This document shows, piece after piece, positions 11,401 to 21,093 of a DNA stretch of 64,000 nt. The notes under the pieces are model-generated. The model made no database searches, was not told where the DNA came from, and worked only from the letters and a program-made list of their open reading frames with translations. The first letter of the stretch is position 1; every line of letters begins with the position of its first letter. The translations under genes were made by a program, and so were the position numbers. This DNA comes from OCS116 cluster bacterium AG-390-I16 (GTDB taxonomy: Bacteria > Pseudomonadota > Alphaproteobacteria > MED-G09): NCBI GenBank assembly GCA_003279705.1, contig QCGZ01000001.1:1-64000 (forward strand), written 5' to 3'.

Positions 11401-13599
11401 ATGAGAAATCTTTTGTATTTTTGTTTTCTAATCTTTAACACTAATTTTTTGTTAGCTCAGGAGACTCAAACCCAATCAACTATTGATGAGATAATTGTAA
11501 CCGCTTCATTTAATGATGTAGATTCATATAGTTTATCATCAAGTGTTTCTGTTATTACCGAGAATGATATTTTTAGAAGAAATGCTAATCATTTGGAGGA
11601 TTTACTCTTTTTAGCTCCAAATATTAATTATTCAACAGGGGCCTCACGAGGAAAGTTTTACCAAGTTCGAGGTATTGGGGAGCGAAGTGAATTTACGGAG
11701 CCAGTAAATTATTCTGTCGGGGTAATTATAGATGGAATTGATTTTACTGGTATTGCTTTGGGAGCCTCAACATTTGATATAAATCAAGTAGAAATTTTGA
11801 GAGGACCGCAAGGCACCCTTTATGGCGCAAATGCATTAGCGGGACTTATAAATATTGTAAGTAATAATCCAACTGAAGATTTTTATTCAGAAGTTTCTGG
11901 GTCAATTTCAGAGTTTGGAGGAAAAGATATTGGAATAGTTATAAGTGATTCAAACAATAAAAATTTTGGTTACAGACTAGGAATTAAAAATTCAAAAAGT
12001 GATGGTTTTATTAAAAATATATATTTGAATCAAAGCGACACCAACAATATTGATGAAACAATTACTAGAGCAAAATTTACTAAAAATTTTGATACCACAG
12101 AATTAACATTGAATATTTTCTATGCTGATATTGACAATGGTTATGACGCCTTTAGTCTTGATAATACTCGAGTAACATACTCTGATGAACCTGGATACGA
12201 TAGACAGAAAACTAATGCAGCATCTGTTAAGTTTGAAAAGACTCTTAAAAATGATGATGTTATTGAACTTTTAGGAAGTTTTGCTGACTCAGAACTTGAT
12301 TATGCCTATGATGAGGACTGGAGCAATACAGGAATTTGCGATGGTACTCCGTGTGATACAAAGTTATTTGGTTTTGATTGGTGGTACTCATCTTTTGATA
12401 GCTTTAATCGTGATAATCAAAATAATACTATAGATTTACGTTATATTTCGAATTCTAAAAACACTAATTGGGTAATTGGTTTTTATAATAGAGATCAAGA
12501 TATAAACCTAATAAGAAAATATACTTATCTAGAGAATGATTTTAAAAGTTCTTTTGATACAAGGAATTCAGCAATTTATGGCCAGTTAACCAATAATTTC
12601 ACAAATAATATAAAATTAGAGGCTGGCCTAAGGTTTGAAGAAAGGAAAGCTAATTATATTGATAATAATGGACCTACTCCAGAAGGCTTCTTTTGTATTG
12701 CAATTTATCCTAAGCCAGAGAGTTGTCTTTTTGACAATAACTATTCAAGGTCTGAAAATTTTTGGGGAGGTAAAGTTTCCTTACAGGGCGAATTAAATGA
12801 AAACTTAATGATTTATGCATTATTATCAAGGGGTTATAAACCAGGCGGTGTAAATATTGAAGGAACTATAAATAAACAAAATCTTAATTATGATTCCGAA
12901 ACAATGTGGAATTATGAGTTAGGCTTAAAAGCAAATAATCAAGATAAAACAGTTTTTTTACAAACATCTATTTTTTATCAAGATCGAGACGATGTTCAAA
13001 CTAAACAAAGTCTAGTCACCTCTATAGAAAGTGGAATTGAAGGTGGAGATTGCCCATGCAGTTTTTCAGATTATATTGGAAATGCTGCTTCAGGAAGTAA
13101 TTATGGCATTGAGTTAGAACTTCTATTAATACCTAATAATAAATTAGAAATTTTTTCTAGTTTAGGAATCTTAGAGACTGAATTTAAGAATTTTATTAGT
13201 TATTCTCATATTAATGCCGATCCATCAAATGGGATAGGTTATGATCTATCTGGAAGAGAACAGTCACACGCACCAAAATACCATTTTAATTTGTCATTAA
13301 ATTATAATTTAAGTGAATATTTATTCTTAAATTTGAATTTTGAAGCAAAGGATGAATTTTACTTTTCAGACAGGCATAATTCAAAATCTGATCATTACAA
13401 TCTTTTTAATTTTGTAATTGGTTATAAAAAAGACTCATATGAAATAAATTTTTACGGAAAAAATATTACTGATAAAGATTTTCAAACAAGAGGTTTTGGA
13501 AGTTTTGGAAACGATCCAAGAAAATTTTATATAACCGAACAGTATAGCCAGTATGCAACCCCAAGGATTTTTGGTATTAATGGTAAAAAAACTTTTTAA
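11401..13599 (+). CDS. TonB-dependent receptor, probably for thiamine or a thiamine derivative
   Basis: Signal peptide; TonB-box/plug region DEIIVTASFNDVDSYSLSSSVSVITENDIFRRNA, VEILRGPQGTLYGANALAGLINIVS; C-terminal F; first ORF behind TPP riboswitch. Confidence 0.85.
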   Translation: MRNLLYFCFLIFNTNFLLAQETQTQSTIDEIIVTASFNDVDSYSLSSSVSVITENDIFRRNANHLEDLLFLAPNINYSTGASRGKFYQVRGIGERSEFTEPVNYSVGVIIDGIDFTGIALGASTFDINQVEILRGPQGTLYGANALAGLINIVSNNPTEDFYSEVSGSISEFGGKDIGIVISDSNNKNFGYRLGIKNSKSDGFIKNIYLNQSDTNNIDETITRAKFTKNFDTTELTLNIFYADIDNGYDAFSLDNTRVTYSDEPGYDRQKTNAASVKFEKTLKNDDVIELLGSFADSELDYAYDEDWSNTGICDGTPCDTKLFGFDWWYSSFDSFNRDNQNNTIDLRYISNSKNTNWVIGFYNRDQDINLIRKYTYLENDFKSSFDTRNSAIYGQLTNNFTNNIKLEAGLRFEERKANYIDNNGPTPEGFFCIAIYPKPESCLFDNNYSRSENFWGGKVSLQGELNENLMIYALLSRGYKPGGVNIEGTINKQNLNYDSETMWNYELGLKANNQDKTVFLQTSIFYQDRDDVQTKQSLVTSIESGIEGGDCPCSFSDYIGNAASGSNYGIELELLLIPNNKLEIFSSLGILETEFKNFISYSHINADPSNGIGYDLSGREQSHAPKYHFNLSLNYNLSEYLFLNLNFEAKDEFYFSDRHNSKSDHYNLFNFVIGYKKDSYEINFYGKNITDKDFQTRGFGSFGNDPRKFYITEQYSQYATPRIFGINGKKTF

Positions 13600-13609
13600 A
13601 AGAGCTTAA

Positions 13610-14167
13610 GTGATGCTTCTTGAGATTTTTGCAGTAATTTTTGCAATTACCTATTTAATATTAGCTGTAAGACAAAATATTTTATGTTGGTATGCTGCGT
13701 TTTTAAGTACTGCAATTTATACTTTTTTATATTGGGATGTTTCCCTATATATGGAGTCCATTCTGAATGTTTATTATTTATTAATGGCGATTTATGGATG
13801 GGCAAATTGGAATAATAAAAAAGATCAAATCGATTTACCGATTATAGAATGGTCAATTAACAAACATTTTATCTCTATATTAATTATTTTATTTTTTACT
13901 CTCGTATCTGGTTTTCTTTTAAATAATACGGAAGCGGCAAGACCTTATCTTGACTCCTTTACTACTTGGGGTTCTGTTTTCACTACTTATATGGTTACCC
14001 AAAAAATTTTATCAAACTGGCTTTATTGGTTTGTTATTAATGGTGTGGGTATTTTTCTGAATATTGATAAAGAGCTTTATTTAACTGCATTACTGTTACT
14101 AAGTTATCAGGTAATATCCATCTTTGGCTTTATAAATTGGCGTAAATCTTATTATGAACAAAAATAG
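13610..14167 (+). CDS. PnuC-family transporter, likely thiamine (PnuT-like)
   Basis: Polytopic 185 aa; NILCWYAAFLSTAIYTFLYWDVSLYMESILNVYYLLMAIYGWANW; located in TPP-riboswitch operon. Confidence 0.8.
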   Translation: MMLLEIFAVIFAITYLILAVRQNILCWYAAFLSTAIYTFLYWDVSLYMESILNVYYLLMAIYGWANWNNKKDQIDLPIIEWSINKHFISILIILFFTLVSGFLLNNTEAARPYLDSFTTWGSVFTTYMVTQKILSNWLYWFVINGVGIFLNIDKELYLTALLLLSYQVISIFGFINWRKSYYEQK

Positions 14168-14885
14168 TGAATTAATTAAATTAATAGAAAAAACAGCCTT
14201 AAATTTTAATTTTAAAAAAATTTCTTTTAAAAAATTACAAAATGGAAAAGTTAATAATAGTTTTTTAATTAATGACGATGAAAATAAAAAAAAATATATT
14301 TTAAGAATAAATTCACTAAAAAGTAATAAATTTAATATTAGTAGAAAAAATGAAATTATAATTTTAAATGCTATTAAGGAATATGAAATTGCTCCTAAGA
14401 TAGTTTTTTCTGATCCTCAACTTAAATTTTTAATTACAGAGTATATTGATGGTTCTGTTTGTTCAAAAAAAAATTTCTCATTAAACGATAGAGCTATTCT
14501 AAAAAAAATAATTGAAAAATATCAGAAAATTGAAATTGGATTACCTAAGTTTAATTACTTGAAACATATTGAAAAATATCAAAAAATCATTAGCCAAAAA
14601 TCAATAATTGATAATAAATTAAAAAAAAGACTTGAAAAATTTTATCCTCACTTAGAGAGCTTTCAAAATAAAAATTGGTCACCAGTACTTTGTCACCATG
14701 ACTTAAATCCTTCAAATATTATTAAAACTGACAAGGGTATGAAAATTATTGATTGGGAGTTTGCAGGGTATGGCCACCCAGAATATGATTTACATTGTAT
14801 AGGGTTAATAGATAAAGGTGATTTTTTCTTTAATGAATTAATTAATATAATTAACGATCTTTGGCATATGATTAATAATAACTAA
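14154..14885 (+). CDS. Aminoglycoside phosphotransferase/choline-kinase-like protein, probable thiamine kinase
   Basis: APT motif LCHHDLNPSNII...KIIDWEFAGYGHPEYDLH; overlaps pnuT-like gene. Confidence 0.75.
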   Translation: MNKNSELIKLIEKTALNFNFKKISFKKLQNGKVNNSFLINDDENKKKYILRINSLKSNKFNISRKNEIIILNAIKEYEIAPKIVFSDPQLKFLITEYIDGSVCSKKNFSLNDRAILKKIIEKYQKIEIGLPKFNYLKHIEKYQKIISQKSIIDNKLKKRLEKFYPHLESFQNKNWSPVLCHHDLNPSNIIKTDKGMKIIDWEFAGYGHPEYDLHCIGLIDKGDFFFNELINIINDLWHMINNN

Positions 14886-15760
14886 ATATCAACAATATTT
14901 CGTTCTTTCATACTTTTTTCCAAACTTTCTTTCATTTTTTCAAGTGCCCTAACTTCAATTTGTCTCACACGTTCTCTGCTAATATCATATTTGGAACTTA
15001 ATTCTTCAAGGGTAGAGGGATCGTCACTTAACCTTCTTGTTTGAATGATATCTAGCTCTCTTTCATTTAAAACTAAAAGAGAGTCATTTATCAGTTCTTT
15101 CCTTAGCGTATCCTCTTCTTGACTTGAATAGCTCTCCTCCTGATTTGGTTCATCGGCAACCAACCAATCTTGCCATTCGAGTGTTTGCTCACTATCCGAT
15201 ACCGGAGAGTTTAAAGAGGGGTCTCCACCAGAAAGTCTTCTATTCATATTAATAATTTCTTTTTCTGGGGCATTAAGTTGATCAGATATTTTTTTTAGAT
15301 TTTCCGGATTCAGATCACCTTCTTCATATGCTTGTATTCTGTTTTTTGCGCTTCTAAGATTGAAAAATAATTTTTTTTGGATTGCGGTTGTTCCAATTTT
15401 AACCAGAGACCATGATCTAAGAATATATTCTTGCATAGCAGCTTTAATCCACCACATTGCATAAGTGCTTAACCTAAAGCCTTTTTCTGGATCAAATTTT
15501 TGAGCTGCTTGCATTAATCCTATATTTCCCTCTGATATAATATCAGTTATAGGAAGGCCATATCCTCTATAACCCATTGCTATTTTCGCTACTAACCTTA
15601 AATGACTTGTAACTAGTGAATGTGCTGCATCTGTATCTTTATGGACTTTCCATCTATTTGCCAGTGTGTACTCTTCATCAGCACTAAGCATAGGAAATTT
15701 TTTAATTTCCTCAAGATAGTTTTTTAAGCCAATTTCACCTGATAAAACAGGAAGATTCAT
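14882..15760 (-). CDS. rpoH: RNA polymerase heat-shock sigma factor (sigma-32)
   Basis: ITDIISEGNIGLMQAAQKFDPEKGFRLSTYAMWWIKAAMQEYILRSWSLVKIGTTAIQKKLFFNLR; C-terminal HTH. Confidence 0.95.
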   Translation of the reverse strand: MNLPVLSGEIGLKNYLEEIKKFPMLSADEEYTLANRWKVHKDTDAAHSLVTSHLRLVAKIAMGYRGYGLPITDIISEGNIGLMQAAQKFDPEKGFRLSTYAMWWIKAAMQEYILRSWSLVKIGTTAIQKKLFFNLRSAKNRIQAYEEGDLNPENLKKISDQLNAPEKEIINMNRRLSGGDPSLNSPVSDSEQTLEWQDWLVADEPNQEESYSSQEEDTLRKELINDSLLVLNERELDIIQTRRLSDDPSTLEELSSKYDISRERVRQIEVRALEKMKESLEKSMKERNIVDI

Positions 15761-15825
15761 AATATCCTCTTTAATATATTTAACTAATATATGGTTATTT
15801 TTTTAATGTATGTAAAGGTTTCTTA

Positions 15826-16809
15826 TTAAAAAGATTCTATAATTTTTTTCATAGTTTCAGGGGGATCAGTTTCAAAAATTAAATTTTTATTGGTAATAGG
15901 GTGTTCAAATCCAAGTTTATACGCATGCAAAGCTTGTGTGTTTACATGTTTTTCTACTAAAATTTTTATATTGGACTTTAATTTATTAACTCTTGTTTTA
16001 TAACCATGTCCATACAAAGGGTCTCCTAATACGGGGTGAGAAATATGATCCAAGTGAACTCTAATTTGGTGGGTTCTTCCTGTTTCTAAATTACATTCAA
16101 TTAGCGTAATATTATTTTCATCATTTTTCTCTAATACCTTCCAATATGTAATAGCTTCTTTTGATTTATATTTTTCATCATTAAAAACCATCATTTTTTT
16201 TCTATTTCGATCAGATCTTCCTATAAAAGTTGATATTTTTCCCGATGAAAAAGTTGGTATACCCCAGACAATAGCTTTATACGCCCTTATTAATTTTCCA
16301 TCTTTACCATGATTTTTAAACTGTGAAGCTAAACCGTTATGTGACCTATCATTTTTTGCAACTACTAAAAGGCCGCTTGTATCTTTATCAAGTCTATGAA
16401 TGATACCAGGTCTTTTTTCTCCTCCTATCCCGGATAAACTGTTTCCGCAGTGATTGATTAATGCATTTACTAGAGTTTTATTGGGATTACCAGGGGCAGG
16501 GTGTACCACCAATCCTTTTTGTTTATTAACTACTATTAGGTCACTATCTTCATATATAATTTCAAGATCAATTTTTTCACCTACTGGCTTTGCTTCTACT
16601 GCATCAGGAATTTCCAGAATAAAGATATCATTTTCTTTAACAGTGTATGATGGATCTATAATTATCTTATTATTTAGTTTCAAAAAACCATCAACAATAA
16701 GCTTTTTTATTCTGGTTCTACTAAGGTCGCTGATATTTTGCTTTAGAAACTGATCTAGTCTTATTTCAGATGATTCTTTTTTAACTTTATGTGTTACAAT
16801 ATTTTCCAA
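15826..16809 (-). CDS. rluD: 23S rRNA pseudouridine synthase, RluD family
   Basis: S4-like N-terminus; GIIHRLDKDTSGLLVVAKND; ETGRTHQIRVHL. Confidence 0.9.
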   Translation of the reverse strand: MENIVTHKVKKESSEIRLDQFLKQNISDLSRTRIKKLIVDGFLKLNNKIIIDPSYTVKENDIFILEIPDAVEAKPVGEKIDLEIIYEDSDLIVVNKQKGLVVHPAPGNPNKTLVNALINHCGNSLSGIGGEKRPGIIHRLDKDTSGLLVVAKNDRSHNGLASQFKNHGKDGKLIRAYKAIVWGIPTFSSGKISTFIGRSDRNRKKMMVFNDEKYKSKEAITYWKVLEKNDENNITLIECNLETGRTHQIRVHLDHISHPVLGDPLYGHGYKTRVNKLKSNIKILVEKHVNTQALHAYKLGFEHPITNKNLIFETDPPETMKKIIESF

Positions 16810-16835
16810 TTATTCTCAGCTAGTAGAAATTAGTA

Positions 16836-16943
16836 ATGAAAAACAATTATATCTTTTTAAAATCGATTGTCATTATTTTAGGTTTATTAATATTTTTAGG
16901 ACTTTGCCTAATAATACTTAAAATTGTTTTTGATTTAATTTAG
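16836..16943 (+). CDS. Small single-pass membrane protein (35 aa), DUF6476-like
   Basis: ATG at 16836, MKNNYIFLKSIVIILGLLIFLGLCLIILKIVFDLI, stop 16941-16943; divergent from rluD; below ORF-track cutoff. Confidence 0.5.
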   Translation: MKNNYIFLKSIVIILGLLIFLGLCLIILKIVFDLI

Positions 16944-16965
16944 ACTAAATAATTTATAAAAATTA

Positions 16966-16988
16966 TTGCAAATAATTATTAATATCAA
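16966..16988. promoter_or_regulatory. Candidate Fur-family box upstream of Fe(III) ABC transporter
   Basis: TTGCAAATAATTATTAATATCAA; shares TGCRAATNATTATTA with elements at 21011 and 21039. Confidence 0.45.
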
Positions 16989-17023
16989 TAAAATTAATTT
17001 AGGTTCTTAATGCAGGTTTTAAA

Positions 17024-18055
17024 ATGAAATATTTCTATAAGCTTTTTTTCGTTGCTTTATTACTATTTATTTTTTCTTATCAGTCATTTGCAAGTGAGGT
17101 TAATGTTTATACTTCTCGTCATTATGATTCTGATGAATCCATATACGAGGACTTTACAGGTTTAACAGGAATTAAAGTAAATATTATTTCTGGAAAGGGT
17201 AAAGCCCTTATGGAAAGATTAAGGCTTGAGGGTAAAAATTCACCAGCTGATTTATTTATAACTTCTGATGCAGGAAATCTATGGAAGATTCAAAAAGATG
17301 GAATGTTTAGAGAGATTTTATCAGAAAAAATAGTCAAAACAGTGCCTGATAGTGCAAGGGGCCCTAATAATGAGTGGGTTGGTATTGCAAAAAGATCAAG
17401 AGTAATTTTTTATAATCCAGAAAGAGTAAAAGATATAGAAATTATGAATATAACCTATGAAGACCTTGCAGATCCAAAGTGGAAAGGTAGGTTGGTAGTA
17501 AGGAGCTCAGGAAATATTTATAATCAATCACTTGTAGCGTCTCTTATATCTAATATTGGTGTTGAAAGAACAGAAAAATGGGCAAAAGGGATTGTTAAAA
17601 ATTTTGCTAGGAAACCTCAAGGTAATGACCGTTCTCAAATTCTAGCAGTTGCTAATGGCGAAGCAGATATTGCTATAGCTAATACTTATTATATTGGGTT
17701 GATGCTATCAGGCGAGAAGGGTATTGATCAAAAAAAAGCCGCTGAAAAAGTTTCTTTGATATTTCCAGGTCAAACAGATGATGGAACGCATATCAATATT
17801 AGTGGAGTAGGCATATTAAAAAATGCTCCAAATCCATCTAATGCAGAAAAATTTATTGAATATCTTTTAACTGATAAAGTTCAAAAGCATATAGTCGATA
17901 ATACATATGAATACCCAATAAAAAGCCATATAATGCCAAGTAAAATTATTGCTAAATTTGGAACAAATTTTAAAACAGATGAAACATATGCATCAGATTT
18001 TGGTAAATATAATTCTGAGGCTGTAAGATTGATGGATAGGGCGGGTTGGAGATAA
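17024..18055 (+). CDS. Fe(3+) ABC transporter substrate-binding protein
   Basis: Signal peptide, EVNVYTSRHYDSDESIYEDFTGLTGIKVN...FITSDAGNLW; FutA/FbpA-type. Confidence 0.9.
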   Translation: MKYFYKLFFVALLLFIFSYQSFASEVNVYTSRHYDSDESIYEDFTGLTGIKVNIISGKGKALMERLRLEGKNSPADLFITSDAGNLWKIQKDGMFREILSEKIVKTVPDSARGPNNEWVGIAKRSRVIFYNPERVKDIEIMNITYEDLADPKWKGRLVVRSSGNIYNQSLVASLISNIGVERTEKWAKGIVKNFARKPQGNDRSQILAVANGEADIAIANTYYIGLMLSGEKGIDQKKAAEKVSLIFPGQTDDGTHINISGVGILKNAPNPSNAEKFIEYLLTDKVQKHIVDNTYEYPIKSHIMPSKIIAKFGTNFKTDETYASDFGKYNSEAVRLMDRAGWR

Positions 18056-18121
18056 AATTTATATTGATATAATAAAAATGATTTTTCATTTATACTTTAA
18101 TAAATAATTTGCGAAAATATT

Positions 18122-19768
18122 ATGTTTTATAATTCTCTCTTTGAAAATTCACTTAAAATTTTACCGATTTTTTTATTTTTACTTTTTGTTGCACCTGTAA
18201 TTTTAGTTTTATCTAGTCTTTTTTATGGATACTCTGAGAACTGGTTTCATTTATATAATTATGTACTTTCTGAATATATTATAAACTCAATTTTTCTAAT
18301 TATTGGAGTTTCCTTTTTTGTAGTATTGATAGGAGTTTTATCATCATGGCTTGTAACTTATTATGATTTTACAGGTAAATCTTTTTTTGAGTGGGCTTTA
18401 ATACTTCCTCTTGCTGTACCACCTTACATCTTAGCTTATACATTTACGGAGATTTTTGACACTTATGGAAGTGCTAATATATTACTAAATAATATTTTTT
18501 TATTAGAAGATAAAAAAGTTTTTTTTCCAAATGTTAGGAACATATATGGAGCAATAGCTGTTTTTTCCTTTACCCTTTATCCATATGTTTATCTTGTTTC
18601 AAGAATGGCTTTTATAAATCAATCGATTTCCATTATTGAGGCTGGAAGGGTTTTAGGTTTAAGTAGAGTAGGGGCATTCTTTAAATTATCAATACCACTT
18701 ATAAGACCTGCTATTTTTGCAGGCTTAGCTCTTGTTATTATGGAGACACTATCAGACTTTGGCGCCGTAGAACATTTCGCAATTGCAACATTCACTACTG
18801 GAATTTTTAGAACATGGTTTGGAATGTATGATTTACAAACTGCAATGCAATTAGCATCATTACTCTTAATTTTTGTGACAGTATTTTTAGTCATTGAGAG
18901 GATATCTAGGAAAAAGGCTTCTTTTGTATCAAGAAATTCTCTTTATAAAAAATACGATATTATAAAACTTAAAGGTTATAATAATTTTTTCGCAATGCTG
19001 TTTTGTTTTACTCCGATATTTATGGGATTTATTTTGCCCATAACTGAATTACTCAATTGGACAATTAATTATAAGTTAGATTTTTTTAATATAGATTTTT
19101 TGGAGAGTTCTTTTAATTCTCTTTTACTTGCAATAATCGCCGCTTTATTATGTACAATGATTTCTTTTCTAGTTAATTTTTCTGCTCGTTTTCAAGGTAA
19201 TAAATTTCTATTATCCCTTAGCTCAGCCCTTATGCTTGGATATGCTGTACCTGGATTAATTCTTGCTATTGGAATAACTCAACTTCTTACGTTTCTTGAC
19301 AATTATATTGAATTTTTTAAATTTAATTTTATTTTAACTGGAAGCTTAATCGGTTTAATAATTGCTTACATAATAAAATCATATGCTTTATCTAATTCTA
19401 CAATTGAAGCTAGTTTTCAAAGAGTTAGTAGCTCATTGGACGATGTTTCTAAAACTTTAAATATCTCAGGTATTAAATTAATGTATAAAATTCATTTCCC
19501 TCTAGTAAAAACAGGACTACTTACAAGTATTTTACTTGTAGGATCTGAGGTTATTAAGGAATTACCTGCTACTCTAATTTTGAGACCTTTTAATTTTGAA
19601 ACCTTGGCAGTCTCGGCATATAATTATGCTTCAGAAGAGCGAATGTATGAAGCAGCTGCCCCTTCAATTGCTATCGTAATAGTTGGACTGTTACCAATTG
19701 TAATTTTATCAAGAATTATAAAAAATTCGAGACCTGGAGAAGAGCTATGGAAAAAAAAATTAGTTTAA
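18122..19768 (+). CDS. Fe(3+) ABC transporter permease (two fused permease halves, FbpB type)
   Basis: 548 aa polytopic; ETLSDFGAVEHFAIATFTTGIFRTWFGM; EVIKELPATLILRPFNFETLAV. Confidence 0.9.
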   Translation: MFYNSLFENSLKILPIFLFLLFVAPVILVLSSLFYGYSENWFHLYNYVLSEYIINSIFLIIGVSFFVVLIGVLSSWLVTYYDFTGKSFFEWALILPLAVPPYILAYTFTEIFDTYGSANILLNNIFLLEDKKVFFPNVRNIYGAIAVFSFTLYPYVYLVSRMAFINQSISIIEAGRVLGLSRVGAFFKLSIPLIRPAIFAGLALVIMETLSDFGAVEHFAIATFTTGIFRTWFGMYDLQTAMQLASLLLIFVTVFLVIERISRKKASFVSRNSLYKKYDIIKLKGYNNFFAMLFCFTPIFMGFILPITELLNWTINYKLDFFNIDFLESSFNSLLLAIIAALLCTMISFLVNFSARFQGNKFLLSLSSALMLGYAVPGLILAIGITQLLTFLDNYIEFFKFNFILTGSLIGLIIAYIIKSYALSNSTIEASFQRVSSSLDDVSKTLNISGIKLMYKIHFPLVKTGLLTSILLVGSEVIKELPATLILRPFNFETLAVSAYNYASEERMYEAAAPSIAIVIVGLLPIVILSRIIKNSRPGEELWKKKLV

Positions 19769-20406
19769 GTTTATCGAATATAAAGCATAGCTATGGTGGT
19801 AGTGATTTTATTTTGAATGATATAAATTTGGATGTGTCTGAAGGTGAAATAGTTGCAATATTAGGCTCATCTGGATGTGGAAAGTCAACTTTGTTAAGGT
19901 TGATAACTGGCTTAGAAAAATTAAATTATGGCGCGATAGAAATCTATGGAAAAACTGTTGCTAATAAAGATTTTTCAACTCCCCCAAACCATAGAAATGT
20001 TGGTCTAGTTCTTCAAGAGAAAGTTTTGTTTCCTCATTTATCAGTATTAGAAAATGTAAAATTTGGAATTAAAGGTAAAAAAAGTTTTCGTACAAAAAAA
20101 GCTATAGACTTACTTAATCTTTTTCGAGTTGATCAATATGTAAATTCTTACCCAAATAACATATCTGGAGGGGAACAACAAAGAGTAGCAATTGCAAGAG
20201 CAATTGCTCCTGACCCACAAATTTTGTTAATGGATGAGCCCTTTGCTTCTTTAGATGAAGATCTGAAGAAAGATTTAAGGCATGAAACAAAAAAAATATT
20301 AAACAATAATAATATAACTTGTATTCTCGTAACCCATGATATTGAGGATGCTAATTCTATGGCAGATAGAATAATTAAATTAAAGGACGGAAAGATTGAT
20401 AATTAG
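19747..20406 (+). CDS. Fe(3+) ABC transporter ATP-binding protein (FbpC type)
   Basis: Walker A GSSGCGKST; signature SGGEQQRVAIARA; Walker B ILLMDEPFASLD. Confidence 0.92.
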   Translation: MEKKISLSLSNIKHSYGGSDFILNDINLDVSEGEIVAILGSSGCGKSTLLRLITGLEKLNYGAIEIYGKTVANKDFSTPPNHRNVGLVLQEKVLFPHLSVLENVKFGIKGKKSFRTKKAIDLLNLFRVDQYVNSYPNNISGGEQQRVAIARAIAPDPQILLMDEPFASLDEDLKKDLRHETKKILNNNNITCILVTHDIEDANSMADRIIKLKDGKIDN

Positions 20407-20950
20407 AAATTTTAAATATTTAATTTTTTTTCTTTTCACTATCTTTTTAAATTCAACTCTTACTGCTGAAGAAATGATTATTGGTGAAGAAAAAATTGAT
20501 CCAGGTATTGAATTAATTTTTGAAGGTGCAATTAAAGATGATATTTTTCCCGAAGAATTTTATTTAAGTGAACAAAAATCAGATATTCATATCGAAGCCC
20601 TTGCCACCTGGACAAATGATGCGCCTGAGGGTTCTGTTGAGGGTGGCTTTGTACCTTATTTAGAAATAAAAGTTAAAATAATTAACCAAAAAACTCGAAA
20701 GAGTGTTTCATATGATCTTGTTCCGCATATAAATTTAACAGATAATTTTCATTACGCTAATAATATAAAGTTACCAGGAAAAGAAGATGATCTTTTTGAA
20801 GTAATTTTTGATATCAAACCACCTTCCATTGGAAGTTTAGGTTATCACTATGATTGGAGAAAGAATGTAAATAAAAACCTTATTTCTAAGAGAACTTTTA
20901 TTTACATGGATCAAAATTTTAGTAAATGGGCTTCTTTATCAAGAAGATAA
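20396..20950 (+). CDS. P19/Tp34-family periplasmic iron transport protein
   Basis: Signal peptide; EGGFVPYLEIKVKI...VPHINLTDNFHYANNIKLPG...FDIKPPSIGSLGYHYD resembles the P19/Tp34 fold family. Confidence 0.7.
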   Translation: MIIRNFKYLIFFLFTIFLNSTLTAEEMIIGEEKIDPGIELIFEGAIKDDIFPEEFYLSEQKSDIHIEALATWTNDAPEGSVEGGFVPYLEIKVKIINQKTRKSVSYDLVPHINLTDNFHYANNIKLPGKEDDLFEVIFDIKPPSIGSLGYHYDWRKNVNKNLISKRTFIYMDQNFSKWASLSRR

Positions 20951-21010
20951 TACAATATTTTCAATAAGTTAGTTATTTAAAAAATAAAGATATTTTTTTT
21001 ATTTATTTAC

Positions 21011-21029
21011 TTGCGAATGATTATTAATT
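21011..21029. promoter_or_regulatory. Candidate Fur-family box 1 upstream of TonB receptor
   Basis: TTGCGAATGATTATTAATT. Confidence 0.45.
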
Positions 21030-21038
21030 ACATTATAA

Positions 21039-21059
21039 CTGCGAATAATTATTATTATC
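21039..21059. promoter_or_regulatory. Candidate Fur-family box 2 upstream of TonB receptor
   Basis: CTGCGAATAATTATTATTATC, second copy 28 bp downstream of first. Confidence 0.45.
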
Positions 21060-21093
21060 AAAAACAATTTTTTTAAATTGGGGAAACAAAACT

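Noticed and set aside
16454-16753. 99-aa plus-strand ORF over rluD
   Set aside because: Antisense of conserved rluD motifs, so coding potential is explained by the opposite strand
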